Part shown: positions 23,845 to 34,462 of the stretch, piece by piece
Numbering within the stretch: the stretch's first letter is position 1
Layout of the letters: each line of letters opens with the position of its first letter
NCBI GenBank assembly: GCA_030407085.1
Contig: CM059587.1
Location: 76,559,001 to 76,623,000 of the forward strand
Origin: Trichopria drosophilae
Lineage: Eukaryota; Arthropoda; Insecta; Hymenoptera; Diapriidae
Reading direction: 5' to 3'
DNA: 64,000 bases
The notes under the pieces: generated by a model
Database searches by the model: none
What the model was told of the DNA's origin: nothing
What the model saw: the letters and a program-made list of their open reading frames with translations, nothing else
Translations under genes and position numbers: made by a program

Positions 23845-25072
23845 CAATTTTTTCAGTGGAATTCATAATGGGGATGGTTTTTGTTTCATTTAATAGTTTT
23901 TATATTCGTTAACTCCTTTCATTCATTCATTTTATATGTCGATTTCGTCTATAAAATGACTTTTTTTATTAATATGCCAGTTTCTCATAAATTTCTATAT
24001 CAAATATAAGAAATAACACATTTCGTTACTAGTGAGAGAAAGACAATTTCCTTCACAAGTAAAGAAATATTTACAATAATTTTCTTTCAAGGTTAATGAG
24101 GATGAATTACGTTTGATTTAATGCCTTTTTAATTCATTAATTCAATTGCAATATACCTCCACAAAAATGTAGAAAATAACAAATTATATTATTAATGAGT
24201 GAAATACAATTTCCTTCGCAAGTAACGGAATGTTTCTAACCATTTTTTCAATGGATTTTGTAATGAGGATGATTTACGTTTGATTTAATAGATTTATAAT
24301 TCGTTCATTCAAATTGAGTACACCTATACAAAAATATAAGAAATTGCATATTTCCTTACTAGTGGAAGAAATACAATTTCCTTCACAAGTAACGAAATGT
24401 TTCTAATAATATTTTTAATGAAATTCATAATGAGGAGGAGTTACGTTTTACTAAATAGTTTTCTAAATCATTATTTCAAACTCAATACGCTACCAGAAAA
24501 AATATAAGAAATGGCACATTTCATTACTAGTTTAAAAAATACTATTTTCATTAAAAGTAATGAAATGTTTCGAATAAATTTTTAAACGGAGTTCATAATG
24601 ATGATAACTTATGTTTGATTTAATAGAATTGTAATTTGTTAATTCATATTTTAGACACCAATAAAAAAGTATAAGAAACAGCATATTTCATTACTAGTGA
24701 GAAAAATAAAATTTCCTTCACAAGTAATGAAATGTTTCTAATAATTTTTTCAATAGAATTCACAATGAGGAGCAGTTACATTCGATTTAAGAGATTTGTA
24801 ATTCGTTCATTCAAATTCAATACACCTACAAAAAGTATAAGAAATAGCATATTTCATTCCTAGTGAGAAAAATAAATTTTTTTTTCACACGTTGCATGTT
24901 TCTAATAATTTTTTCAATGGAATTTGTAATGACGTTGAGTGACGTTAGATTTAATAGTTTTTTAATTCATTCATTCAAATTCAATACACCTGCCATGAAA
25001 TATAAGAAATAGTATGTTTCATTACTAGGAAGAAAAATATAATTTCCTGCACAAGTAACGAAATATTTCAAA
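23845..25072 (+). repeat. Satellite array, seven ~167-bp monomers
   Basis: The box TTTCCTTCACAAGTAAC or a variant recurs at 24051, 24214, 24381, 24549, 24716, 24883 and 25046, giving spacings of 163, 167, 168, 167, 167 and 163 bases. A partial leading unit, 23845-23900, is separated from the next by an extra ~56 bases. Each monomer also has a TTTCATTACTAGTGAG box about 20 bases upstream that is nearly the inverse of the first box, so each can fold into a ~16-bp stem. Monomers are AT-rich and diverged, which argues for an old array. Confidence 0.85.
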
Positions 25073-25500
25073 TTAGAATCCAAACTCGAAGTCAGAATTG
25101 CTCCATCATATCATGTTTTTGAGATATTTGAGGTCATGTACTCGAAAAACACGTTATTTTGCTGTTTGAGGTTACGCAACAATTTTTGTTGGCCTTCTGT
25201 ACTATTTGCATCTTTTAGTACTACCTTTACCCTTCAAAATGAGGCTTTATTCGATCACCTAAGATTTTTTCTTACAAAGTTACGGCCATTTTGAAATTAC
25301 GAGATGGAAATCTGTATAGCCCATATTAAAGAAAAAGAGTAGTATCACATGGTTCAATGACAGGAAAAACTCCTAAAAATATTTTGTCTTCTGTACACGA
25401 CGTCAAAAATGGCAAAAAACGCGTTTTTCGAGTAAATAACCTCAAATATCTCAAATTCCTGACGCGATGGGCCACTTCTGACTTCGGATTCTGATTCTAC
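25073..25500. mobile_element. Inverted-repeat element with ~90-bp arms, abutting the satellite
   Basis: The left arm 25073-25165 (CGAAGTCAGAA, then GAGATATTTGAGGTCATGTA and CTCGAAAAAC) matches the reverse complement of 25411-25500 (CTCAAATATCTC, then GGCCACTTCTGACTTCGG). The interior carries CTTACAAAGTTACGGCC and no coding frame. A solo arm lies at 8628-8700. The left end starts within a few bases of the end of the last satellite monomer. Confidence 0.65.
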
Positions 25501-25699
25501 TCACAAAATTACGTCGGAAATGACTCGCAGCTTTCCAACAACAGAACCATGTTGACCTGTGTAATTAACGAAATTTTGGATTTTTGGAAAACCAAAAATA
25601 AAAAAATTAGAGCGCATAGTAAAAGATGCTGACATATTTCTAGATTTTCCTGGAAATATGCATGACTGCTTACTCGGTAAAGCATATATAAGGGTTAAA

Positions 25700-25990
25700 T
25701 ACAAACCGCGCCTGACAAAGAAGGAAACAGGAGGACAACTGCAACGACGTGGCGCGTCGCGACGACGCGTGGGAACAGCAAGCAGAGCTTAAACAGCCGC
25801 GATTTTGCAGCGTGTAAGACAATTAACTATGCACTCGCGCTAAGTAAACTACAGCGAGACGTAAATGCGAGCAAATGGAGTAGCTACGATGCCACCTAAC
25901 TAACTTCCTCCCCTTGCCACCGTATACCCCTCCCTACCTTTCCGGGATTTCCCATTGCGCTCGACGCCTGGGGGTGATGGAATTTTCAAC
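25700..25990. other. CpG-rich island
   Basis: One of the most GC-rich pieces of the window, including GGCGCGTCGCGACGACGCG and a pyrimidine-rich CTTCCTCCCCTTGCC part. No frame or RNA fold is recognisable. A promoter or conserved non-coding element is possible. Confidence 0.3.
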
Positions 25991-26249
25991 TTTAAATAGG
26001 GTGCCTAGTGAAATTTTTAAATTCATTCAATACTTATCTGTAACCTTGAACTGGAATTACATTTAAATTTATTGGGTTTGGTTTTATTTTCAGTTTTTTC
26101 TGTTTCTTCATTCCAAAATATGAAAAGATCCTGTTTTAAGAATAATAAATACCTTTCAAATAACAGGTTTGAACAAAGTGTTTAAGTGTTTTTACATTCC
26201 TAAACAGAGCATTTAATAAATATCAAATTACAGTCAACAGGCATTCAAA

Positions 26250-26279
26250 AGGTTCCAGGTTCAAATCCCGGAGGGTCGA
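26250..26279 (+). other. tRNA-like TPsiC-arm fragment
   Basis: CCAGGTTCAAATCCCGG would form a TPsiC stem with one mismatch around a canonical TTCAAAT loop, followed by AGGGTCGA as would-be acceptor strand. No matching TCGACCCT, D arm or anticodon arm lies in the preceding 90 bases. This is a 3' tRNA relic or SINE piece, not a gene. Confidence 0.3.
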
Positions 26280-26509
26280 TTTTCTCTATTTTTTAAACAT
26301 TTATTTTAAAATTAAGAAAATTATTTGAAAAAATCTTAAATAATCTTCATTATGCGAATTCATTTTTCTAGCATCTTTCCAAAACTTCTTAATTTAGCAC
26401 AGGAATTTGTGACCATCTAATTTGTTCACTAAAAAGTATTTTTAATCATATTTATACTGGTAGATTAAGGTGCTAAAATAAAACCCCATTTATAGTTTAA
26501 AAATTAAAT

Positions 26510-27260
26510 TATTAAAAGTTTGGTTACTAGAAACAGAATTTGGATTGCTGGAACCAAAAAGTTTAGTTGTTGTTTACCCAACCAAAGTATCTGGTTTGGT
26601 TGGAAAACGTAGTCCAAAATGACAGACCACATCTGGGTTGATGAATGACAATTAAAATGATAGTAAGTCACAGTTTAAAATATTATTTAATAACTTCTAA
26701 TAACTAGAACCGAACGGTACAATGCGCAACTAATATACAGCATTACAAGTATATACATGTATTGACTAAGCCAAATAAGTTTAGTTATCATTATGTAACT
26801 ATTTTACTCTGAAGACAGAACTCTTTCGTTCAGATAACCAAACTTGCTTGGCACTTAGCACCAAACGGTTCACATAACTGAACATTTGGTTTCTTGAATT
26901 ATGAGCATTCATTAAATTTAAAATAACAAAAGTAAATAAATATTTCTAAAAAAATACGTACATCCAAGATTGTTACGGTTGCTAGACCACGAATTCTGAT
27001 TACTAGACCCAAACAGAGTGGTTATTGGTTACTTAATCGAAGTACCTTAATATGAAATGAGTTTGGTTAGAACAGTTGATCCAACAAACTTTGGGCTTTA
27101 TAGTGCAATACACGGCTGTTGAAATTGCTATTCAGGTGTTCTAATAACCGAAGCCATTTGATAACCAAACTTGTTTGGTACTTGTAACCGAAACGATTAG
27201 GTTGACATAACTCAACATTTAATTTCGAGAACCAAACTCCGACTATTAGAATTGAAAATA
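26510..27260. repeat. Diverged direct repeat rich in ACCAAAC words
   Basis: GATAACCAAACTTGCTTGG at ~26845 returns as GATAACCAAACTTGTTTGG at ~27160, with 60-90 more related bases after each. GGTTACTAGAAAC / GATTACTAGACCC blocks occur at ~26523 and ~26996. This fits two or more old copies of a unit of 300-470 bases. Confidence 0.45.
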
Positions 27261-27299
27261 ACAAAATTGAATTAACATTTGCGTAAAAATACTTACTCC

Positions 27300-28360
27300 T
27301 TCAAATTTATACGAAAATTAAAACAAATATACAATAAATAATTTTTTTAGGTATTGATGATGAAACCTTAAATACTACTCAGAAAGAACTCGTATAGGAA
27401 AAGAGATTTGTTTATAAGCTTTTATTCTTATTATAAAATCAGTAGTTAAGATGAAAATTAAATTAGTTAAAGCTATAGTTCTTTTTAACGATTTAGTCAG
27501 GAATTGGTATAAATTAGGAAATTACATTATAATAATAAAAAAATGTGAGTATTTTGTTTGTCTCTCCATGTACCATAAAATACCTTATTTTTTAATATTT
27601 GGTATCGACCTTTATTAAGTATATGAAGTATATATCGCGCGAAATTATCTTCGGGTCCGAACGCTACCTTAGGTAGCCAAAAAACCCCTGATTTCAAAAT
27701 AGCGAATCGCTTTACCAAAATAATATTGATTTGAAACGAGATAATTTAAGATTTCTTCATTAGTTTACAAATTAAAAAATCGCGGGTTCAATACAGCGGT
27801 CGAATGTTTTCAAGTTCATCCGATTCGTTTGAAACTCTTAATTTAGGGTTTTTTGAGGCGCTAATTATGCTTCCGACATTAGTTTTACTAAATTCAAAAT
27901 GACCGACAAATATTTAATAAATGCCACGATCAGGACAAAATTAGGAATTCGGTGTCTTTCTAGGTCACTGTTTACGATTCAGACGTTAGTTTTACAACTT
28001 TCAAAATGGTGAATCCATTGTGCGAGATAACAATTTTGAAATCGACTTCATTTTGCCCGTTATTATTCTTACTAAATTAAAAATGGTGGATCAAATATAC
28101 CCACAAAAATTTTACAAATCACTAAATTCCAAGAAAATCTTTTTTTCCAAGGTTTTCAAGAACGCTGATTACAAATTTGATGCTAATATTCTCCAATATG
28201 AATTTCGCAAAATTAACATTGGATCTATAAGCAGCAACGCCAAAGATCTCCGAGTAACAAATTTCGTTCAGATGCAGTTACTTTAAAAAAATTTCACATA
28301 CCATATTCGATCCGCCATTTTGAATTTGGCAAAATTAATATCGTGTATGTAATAATTAAA
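27300..28360. other. AT-rich stretch with scattered CCATTTTGAATTT-family words
   Basis: Words like TTCAAAATGACCGAC (27890), AAAATGGTGGATC (28080) and GATCCGCCATTTTGAATTTG (28310) are fragments of the family seen better at 42.4 and 63.5 kb. An 88-codon frame at 28020-28286 lies between them and is not recognisable. Confidence 0.4.
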
Positions 28361-28366
28361 AAGTAG

Positions 28367-28622
28367 CGCTTATGACCTTCAAAAATGTTAAATTCTGTCT
28401 CAATACGTGAAAAAAATTCTTAGTAAGAGTTTCTCTTTTAGTTTCTTTTCTTTTTTTGTAAAAGGAAAAGGAAAAAGTATGTGGTTAACCTCAGTGGTTC
28501 GGATCCTACGGATCCTTCTTCAGGAGGCTGATGATCAACGATGAAATCGTTAACGATTATTGAGACTTTTTTCCCTTTTTTTCTCGTATTAAGAATTTAA
28601 CATCTTTGTAGGTCATGTGCCC
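28367..28622. mobile_element. ~255-bp inverted-repeat element
   Basis: ATGACCTTCAAAAATGTTAA with the next ~25 bases (28372-28417) is inverted at 28578-28617 (TTAACATCTTTGTAGGTCAT). The middle holds two palindromes, GGATCCTACGGATCC and ATCGTTAACGAT. No coding capacity; MITE-like. Confidence 0.55.
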
Positions 28623-28639
28623 TCCTGTTTAATGATATT

Positions 28640-29320
28640 TCGACAATAGTAAAAAACCTACATCAAATTTAATTTTAATCGCGTATGTAACATTAAACCA
28701 GAAAAATTTGTTTTATTTAGGTTCCATATCAGATATGGAAAAAAAATTCATCCTCGAATCTTTTATATTCTGCGGAGTAGCTAATGTAATATAAACAAAT
28801 CTATGTGGAGTAACGTATGTCCCAGTAGGCCACGAAGGGAATTTAGTTGTTTTTTAAATTAATTAAGTGAAATTCTGGGCGTTCATACTTTAAGTAGTGA
28901 GATGCGGACCAAATAACTTTCGTGGATGTTACTACTTGGACCGTATAAGAATCATCACGAGTAGCAACAGCACGTATACAAGATGGTCCACCCAAGTAGT
29001 AGCGGCAGTTATATATTTCCAGTTGAAAGTATCCAACACATCCCTACTAGAAATCAATCCATTTTTTAGCCAAGAATTGTACATTTAATGTATCCACCAT
29101 GTTAAAGGTATGGGAAAAACGGATAAGTTTCTACCAGGGATTTAATTTCCCATTTTTATAGGTGTCATTTTTATGCAACCGAGCTACTAAATTGCGCAAG
29201 TACCGCAGGAAATTCTGGTTTTGGAAAACAAATAACTGAAACAAACAAAGGAAGATGCCCATACGTAATTTCCGCCCTCGAGATGGAACCTCCAAAACTG
29301 ATGAAATGGGTTAGGTATAT
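28640..29320. other. AT-rich stretch with one long-range hairpin
   Basis: ACTACTTGGACCGTATA near 28931 is partly inverted as GTATACAAG, then TGGTCCACCCAAGTAGT, near 28975-29000, a weak stem-loop. Nothing else is supported. Confidence 0.3.
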
Positions 29321-29323
29321 TGA

Positions 29324-29579
29324 GAGCTAACACCTAATACGAAATTTTAGTGTTTTATCATGTGAGAAAGTTTTAAAAATCGTTGTTGAAGTCACGGATT
29401 TTAAATAGAAAAAAGCAGCAAACTAAGTAGTAAGAGTCCGCAGTCTTTATAGAAGATATAAACAGATCGTTACTACTTAGATTACTTCATTTTTCTGCAT
29501 ATCATCCGCGATTTCAACAACGATTTTTCAAACTTTCTCACACGATAAAGACCTCAAATTTGGTATTGGGTGTTAGCTC
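29324..29579. mobile_element. 256-bp element with 110-bp terminal inverted repeats
   Basis: The element begins GAGCTAACACC (29324) and ends GGTGTTAGCTC (29579). Arms 29324-29433 and 29470-29579 are inverted copies through GTGAGAAAGTTT, AAATCGTTGTTGAA and CTAAGTAGTAA, with a 36-base loop. Nearly the whole element is therefore a hairpin. No target duplication could be fixed. It is MITE-like or foldback-like. Confidence 0.7.
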
Positions 29580-30120
29580 TTGTTATTGGGATCTGGTATT
29601 TGGCGATGTTGTCGACAAATTTGCAAGCTTTCAACCGCTATATTGGCCGATGGCCCAATCACCTGCCCCCAAATGCAAGCTTTGAGTAGTTTCAAAACAG
29701 CCACCATCAAATGTCAGATCCCATTGCTCCAACCGAATTTATCAATTTCCATCTCCGTGGCGGTAGATATCAATGCTCGTGGGCATCCTCCTTTCATCCG
29801 TGCCCAAAAAGATCCAAAAGTGTTGCCCTACGTTGAAAATTCAAATCTGGTGATTGCAGGTGTTCTATGTTACAGAATTCATTCTGGTCCAATCTTCCAA
29901 GGATCATTTTCATTGCCCAAAATTTTGAGAAACTAACTACTAATCTGGAACTCGGTTCAATATCACACCGTAACGTTATCGGTATCAGTTTTCCCGTGAC
30001 GGGTTGCTGTAATGAAATTACATGATCGCGTCGTTGCCTCCCTCTCGCAACGAAATGAAACTGAGTTTTCAATTATCTCGCGAAACCGAGTCGTTAAATC
30101 GATTTTCCTTCATTTTGGAA
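29580..30120. other. Moderate-GC stretch with overlapping frames
   Basis: A 118-codon + frame (29580-29936) starts exactly at the end of the inverted-repeat element and overlaps a 92-codon minus frame (29794-30072). Neither peptide shows a domain I recognise. It could be the remnant of a host sequence or of an older element. Confidence 0.25.
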
Positions 30121-30490
30121 ATCTAATAACTCAGTCGATCGACCCGGCAAGTCAATAAAGGAAGAATTCGTCCGATTCGTGGCAGCCTTTATCAGTGCCG
30201 ATGGCGCTGCCTTTGTCGGCTCTCTTTACTGATCGAATGGGATTGTGACGCAAGAACGCGTCAGATCGGATTCGTGCGGCTTTTCAAGAACCTCCAACAT
30301 TCTGTTGGCATTGCTAAGTCGCCTTATTAGCAAATGTCACCACCAGTTTGCGAGCTTCCTTACACAAGGTTGCGGAATCCCGACGTTATTTTCTTGTCAC
30401 ATTGAAACTAATCTCGGGGATTGCAAAATCGATGTCGGATTGACCGCGACCCGAATACGGCTTGAAAGTATTAAATTTAAGCTCCTTGCT
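30120..30490. other. GC-richer island
   Basis: Unique-looking, with CpG words. It includes GCCGATGGCGCT at 30197-30208, a partial CTCF-like core. The 83-codon + frame (30245-30496) is not recognisable. Confidence 0.3.
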
Positions 30491-30759
30491 CATTGATAGG
30501 ATATTCATTTTCTTAAGTGGTACTTATTTTCATAGTTTTTTTTTTGTTTCTATCTGTTCCTATCGTAATTGCTCCATCCGTTCATCGTTTTACTTGGATC
30601 AATTTATTTGAGGGTGATACCAGCGCGTCAGAAAACTATGGGGTTTTTTAGAAGTTTGTGACTTTGGCATTTGGTCATTGTATGAAATGTTTCCAGTCAA
30701 AAAACGTAAATTACATCGACAAAAAAAAATCGGTCCATGTGTCATTTTTGACCTAGGAA

Positions 30760-30785
30760 TCTTTAAGAGCGACCTCAAAAACACC
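30760..30785. repeat. Short dispersed repeat (AAGAGCGACCTC word)
   Basis: CTTTAAGAGCGACCTCAAAA and the preceding GGAATC occur inverted at 39181-39206 (TTTTCGAGGTCGCTCTTCAA). The rest of 30500-30950 is AT-rich with nothing else supported. Confidence 0.35.
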
Positions 30786-30949
30786 TTTCAATTTTTGTCA
30801 ATGTTTGAAGGTGATGAAACGTTCAATCACGGAACATTCATTTAATGTTCATGAATTTCGTGTCTCTTTCAACTTGACCTAGTGGATAATGTTTTTGTTC
30901 GACCTCACTTTTCGTCACCAACTATGCCTTCCTGGTAAGCCGAAGATTT

Positions 30950-31190
30950 ATGCAAAGCTCGAGCTTGTTTCGCAGTGCGTCTCCTTTTTCGAGTCTTCGT
31001 TCCCGAGCTTTATCCCTCATCACGCTGGAGGAAGTTAAAGGTGAAGGCGCCAAATCCGAACTCCACGTCGCAATGCGATTACGTTCGTCTGTTGCCTAAG
31101 CTGGTCTGTATATAGTGGAGTATTTACGCTTCAATGGGCTGAAGTGCCTCGCGCCGTCAGAGATTTACGATTTTTATCGATAATGCAATG
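30950..31190. other. GC-richer island
   Basis: Short, unique-looking island without a recognisable frame. From 31190 to 31500 nothing is supported. Confidence 0.25.
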
Positions 31191-31510
31191 CTACCTACAA
31201 GCTGCTCTTTGGGGACAACAATGCTACTGGTAATGAATATTGGAATTCCCATTGAAATCGATTTTGAATGAGAACACTTAAGTAATAAATTTTATGCATG
31301 AATGAAGAATGCTTGTGAAATGGAAGTAGGTTTTAGAGTAGGATAAATCGAAGTGATCAATCCAGTGAAATAAGGGAAGGATTCCTCTGGAGGATGGAAT
31401 TATAGAAACGATTTATGTTAGTAAAAATGGTCCAAAAGTTTCTTTCAAATATTAAGTAACTTTTGACACCGATTATCTACCTGTTCATTTTATATTAATC
31501 AGCATACAAT

Positions 31511-31545
31511 TTTGCTCCTCAGGACAACCAAATGTCCACATCTCT
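31511..31545. repeat. Fragment of the palindromic-word family
   Basis: GCTCCTCAGGACAACCAAAT followed by GTCC matches the words at 1312-1335. Confidence 0.45.
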
Positions 31546-31589
31546 CATAAGCTGTTGAACAATTCTTCGATAATGTAATTTAAAATTTC

Positions 31590-32050
31590 CAGAAATATCT
31601 AGAATCGACATTAAAATACTACCAATGTACAATTAACGAAGAAATAAATTAAACACGAAATGAAAAGGACACTTGGAAACCCCTAAAAGAGAGTTTGAAC
31701 GGTGAAAGCATAATAAGACGACTAATCTCTTAAAACGACTGGAACAAATGAAGAGACGGAAGTAATTCAATTTAACGCGACAGATGAGACGTACAATGCA
31801 AATAAATAGAGCGAAATAACAAGAATAAAGTGAACGGAAACGCCTGAAGCTATCGGTAAATTGCAGAATATATGCATCGAATGTTATGAATAAAACGTTT
31901 CGATGGAATCAATCAATAAACAAATAGCGAATAAAATAAGTGAGAAATGTGTATAATGGTAAAACATGCATAATTTCTAGGAACACGGAAATAAAAACAA
32001 AAACTGAAATATAAATACAAAATAATAGAAATAACGTTTAAATTTTTGTA
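31590..32050 (+). repeat. Purine-rich, C-poor tract (short)
   Basis: GAAATAA, GAATAAAGTGAA and AATAAATAGAG words on the + strand. This is a weaker example of the tracts at 33430-34460 and 36590-38170. Confidence 0.4.
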
Positions 32051-32130
32051 ATTTCTAAAATAGAGAATAACTTGTGCTTTTTTCTTATCAATCTACGGAA
32101 TATACCATCACTTGTGAGAATTAGTTACCG

Positions 32131-32146
32131 TAGCGCCGTCTAGCGG
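32131..32146 (-). promoter_or_regulatory. CTCF-like site, best match in the window
   Basis: TAGCGCCGTCTAGCGG on + reads CCGCTAGACGGCGCTA on minus. The known insect CTCF motif is close to CCGCTAGATGGCGCTA, so this differs at one position. It lies about 1 kb upstream of the ADAM10-type exon. Binding is not shown. Confidence 0.4.
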
Positions 32147-32319
32147 GTAATTGCAGCACTTCCACTGTATTCGATGCGTGTCCATGATGAAGATGAAGAA
32201 ATTATTAAATTGTTGCAAAAACTTCCATGTACTTGTTTACTGCATTAGTCGTCCTCTTAATTTAAACACTTATGGATAAAGCCAGATGGCAGGACCTTCA
32301 AGTTACATTTCCCATTTCC

Positions 32320-32780
32320 TCCCACCACTAGCATTCATTTTTGGAAATGGCTGAACCAGCTGTCAAATTCAAAAATGAAAAACGGTAAGCGACCGCATGG
32401 TTACAAAAACGGTTGATGAAGGTTAGTGAAGAAAACAAAAATGCAAAGGTAGTAACAGGGAAAAGGAAAGATTTAAGAGTGAAGGGAAAACAAAAAAAGG
32501 GAGAGGAACTAAAGAGAGGAAAAAAGACATAATAAGAGCTCGATACAGCCACGTGCCCGAGTCCCAGAAGCCATTTGCGTTGCTTCATTTTCTACGGCTT
32601 CGCTGCGCGCCTTAAACTTATTGTCATCCGAGAGTTTCTCGCTTATTCGACGGGATATTCGAAGCGAATTCTATAGCTTAATGCTGGCGGGTACCAAGCA
32701 CGGGACCGTTCCAAAAAGGAATTGCAATAATGCGGTGCTTACTCTAGGCTTGTTCACGCGTGTTGAACGGAGCGTTTGTC
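32320..32780. other. GC-richer island upstream of the exon
   Basis: CpG-containing unique DNA, most evident at 32520-32780. The 86-codon minus frame (32328-32588) is low-complexity and aromatic-rich and not recognisable. From 32780 to 33183 the sequence is AT-rich and intron-like. Confidence 0.3.
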
Positions 32781-33183
32781 GTTGGCAAATATAAACTTCC
32801 AACGAAATAAATTTTTATTGTCTATTTTCGAATATGCTAGCGAATAAAAATGCTTGAAAGACGTTCGACATTTTTTTATTTTGATTCGCTCCGATTGCTT
32901 CAGTAGGTCTTGATTCTTCTATCGCTGGTTACGGCGTTCTTTTCTTAGCTTCATTTGATTGAAGTCTTTCTTCATACTTTGAAGTATATTCAAATGAAAG
33001 CAGAAATTGAATATAGTTTAATATCATTTCGTTGATTTTATAGTATAAGTTTAATTTATATCTTATTCAATCCTTCATAGTTAAAGTACATAAGTTACTA
33101 TAATCTTTATTAGCTTCACTTGTTACATATAGATGTGGTTCGGGGAAGAAATTTCTAATGGACCCTCTTATTTTATTTTTTAG

Positions 33184-33302
33184 GCAGTGGACGATGCGAC
33201 TGGTTCGTGATTCCGGGCTATTTGCAGATGATGCAGAATTCGAAAGCACTAATGGGCCAATCTATTTTGACACATCGCATGCATATTCCGGAACGATTCT
33301 TG
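33184..33302 (+). CDS. ADAM10: Internal exon of an ADAM10-type (Kuzbanian family) metalloprotease
   Basis: A 119-bp exon with a pyrimidine-rich acceptor ending TTTTTTAG at 33183 and a consensus donor GTAAGT at 33303-33308. In the only open phase (codons from 33185, one base left for a split glycine codon) it encodes about 39 residues, including MRLVRDSGLF and YFDTSHAYSGTIL. ADAM10 prodomains have the same order: an R-x-RD-x-x-LF segment, then DTSH-x-Y-x-G. The family is a membrane-anchored zinc protease that sheds surface proteins such as Notch; this piece lies in the inhibitory prodomain, so no catalytic residues are expected. A second AG at 33186-33187 could give an exon three codon bases shorter, but the residues before TMRL align better with the longer form. 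No other exon of the gene was found. Paralog (kuz or kuz-like) is unresolved. The splice sites and phase are seen; the family comes from motif recall, not a search. Confidence 0.72.
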
Positions 33303-33429
33303 GTAAGTATTTACAATAATAAATTTGTCATTTGCATGTCATATGTCGAAGATTACTCAATCCTAAATGTCATACGCAATATCTTCGATTCTAAGCATCT
33401 AATGGACGAAAATTATGAATTAAGTGAAG

Positions 33430-34460
33430 AGAAAGAATGAAATGAATACAATTAAAAACAAATGGAAAGACTAGAAGGGAAGCAAGTGAAATTAAAGTGA
33501 AGTAAATAACTTAAAGATTAACGAAAGGACTAACGAAATGATCATTTATGACCTCAGAAATAAATGCAAATAACGAAGAGATGAATGTCGTGAGTGAACG
33601 CGTGTAATGAAGAGAAGAAACTGAAGTAAAAGAATACAGATTAGAAGTATATGAACGAAATTAATGAAAAGAATTAAATTCTTTGGTTACAATAAAGGAA
33701 TTTTATAAATGGTAGATAAATAATTCTAAGTATGGAATTGAGGAACCATGTGAGTCATTCATCGAAACGATTGTTCGATATGTCTTACTGCAGTCATTTG
33801 ATTAAAAGAATAAAATAAGAAAGTAAAGTGAAATTATTCATTGAAGAAAATGAATGAAGTTAATGAGCGAGAGTCAGAAAATAATATATTTGATTTATTC
33901 TGAAGCGAGACAATCTATAAAACAAATAAGTAAAGCGAAGCTAACAAATGTAATTTAACAAGGGAAGTATTTGGGTGATTATAGTTAATGGATTTAGTAA
34001 ATGAAGTAAATTGAAAACAATTAGTGATTGCAATAGAGCAAAATAAGGAGTAAGAGCTTCGATGAAAGAAGTAGCAGTCTGAAGATAATGTGGGTAAAAC
34101 AACAACAAAGGCAGCAACAGAAAAGAAGAAATGAACGATAAGAAATCAAATGAACGAATGAAGAAATCTGGTTAGTGAATTTATCACTTTGAATTAATGA
34201 TGACAGTGCAGTAATCTGAAGCAGTAATGTGACGATATGACGAAAGCATTGCGGTCAAAAAAAGTATAACAAGTATACAAAAATGTAGGTGAGCGAAGAA
34301 AATTAAGACCATTAATTCAAGCAGACGAACAAAAATTACTAAACAAAAGAAAGTAGCAATAGAATTTTCATTAGTGACGAGGAATATAGTTCTTCCTCTA
34401 TGCATTTGGTGATTGTAATGGCTCCAATTACCAACTTCTACTAGTGAAGTAATTATTTCA
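33430..34460 (+). repeat. Purine-rich, C-poor tract of GAAGTAAATGAAG-like words
   Basis: About 1 kb of AATGAAG, GAAGTAAA, GAAGAAAT and GTGAAGT words with few C on the + strand. No fixed period is visible, so it is a degenerate short-word repeat, likely a decayed microsatellite. It begins about 130 bases after the exon's donor site. Confidence 0.6.
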
Positions 34461-34462
34461 TG

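Noticed and set aside
22140..25072. CRISPR array
   Set aside because: Units are tandem and similar along their whole length, with no short identical repeats separated by unique spacers, and the DNA is eukaryotic.
33207..33440. 77-codon + open frame overlapping the exon
   Set aside because: It is in a different phase, reads through the GTAAGT donor, and its peptide lacks similarity, unlike the exon's own phase.
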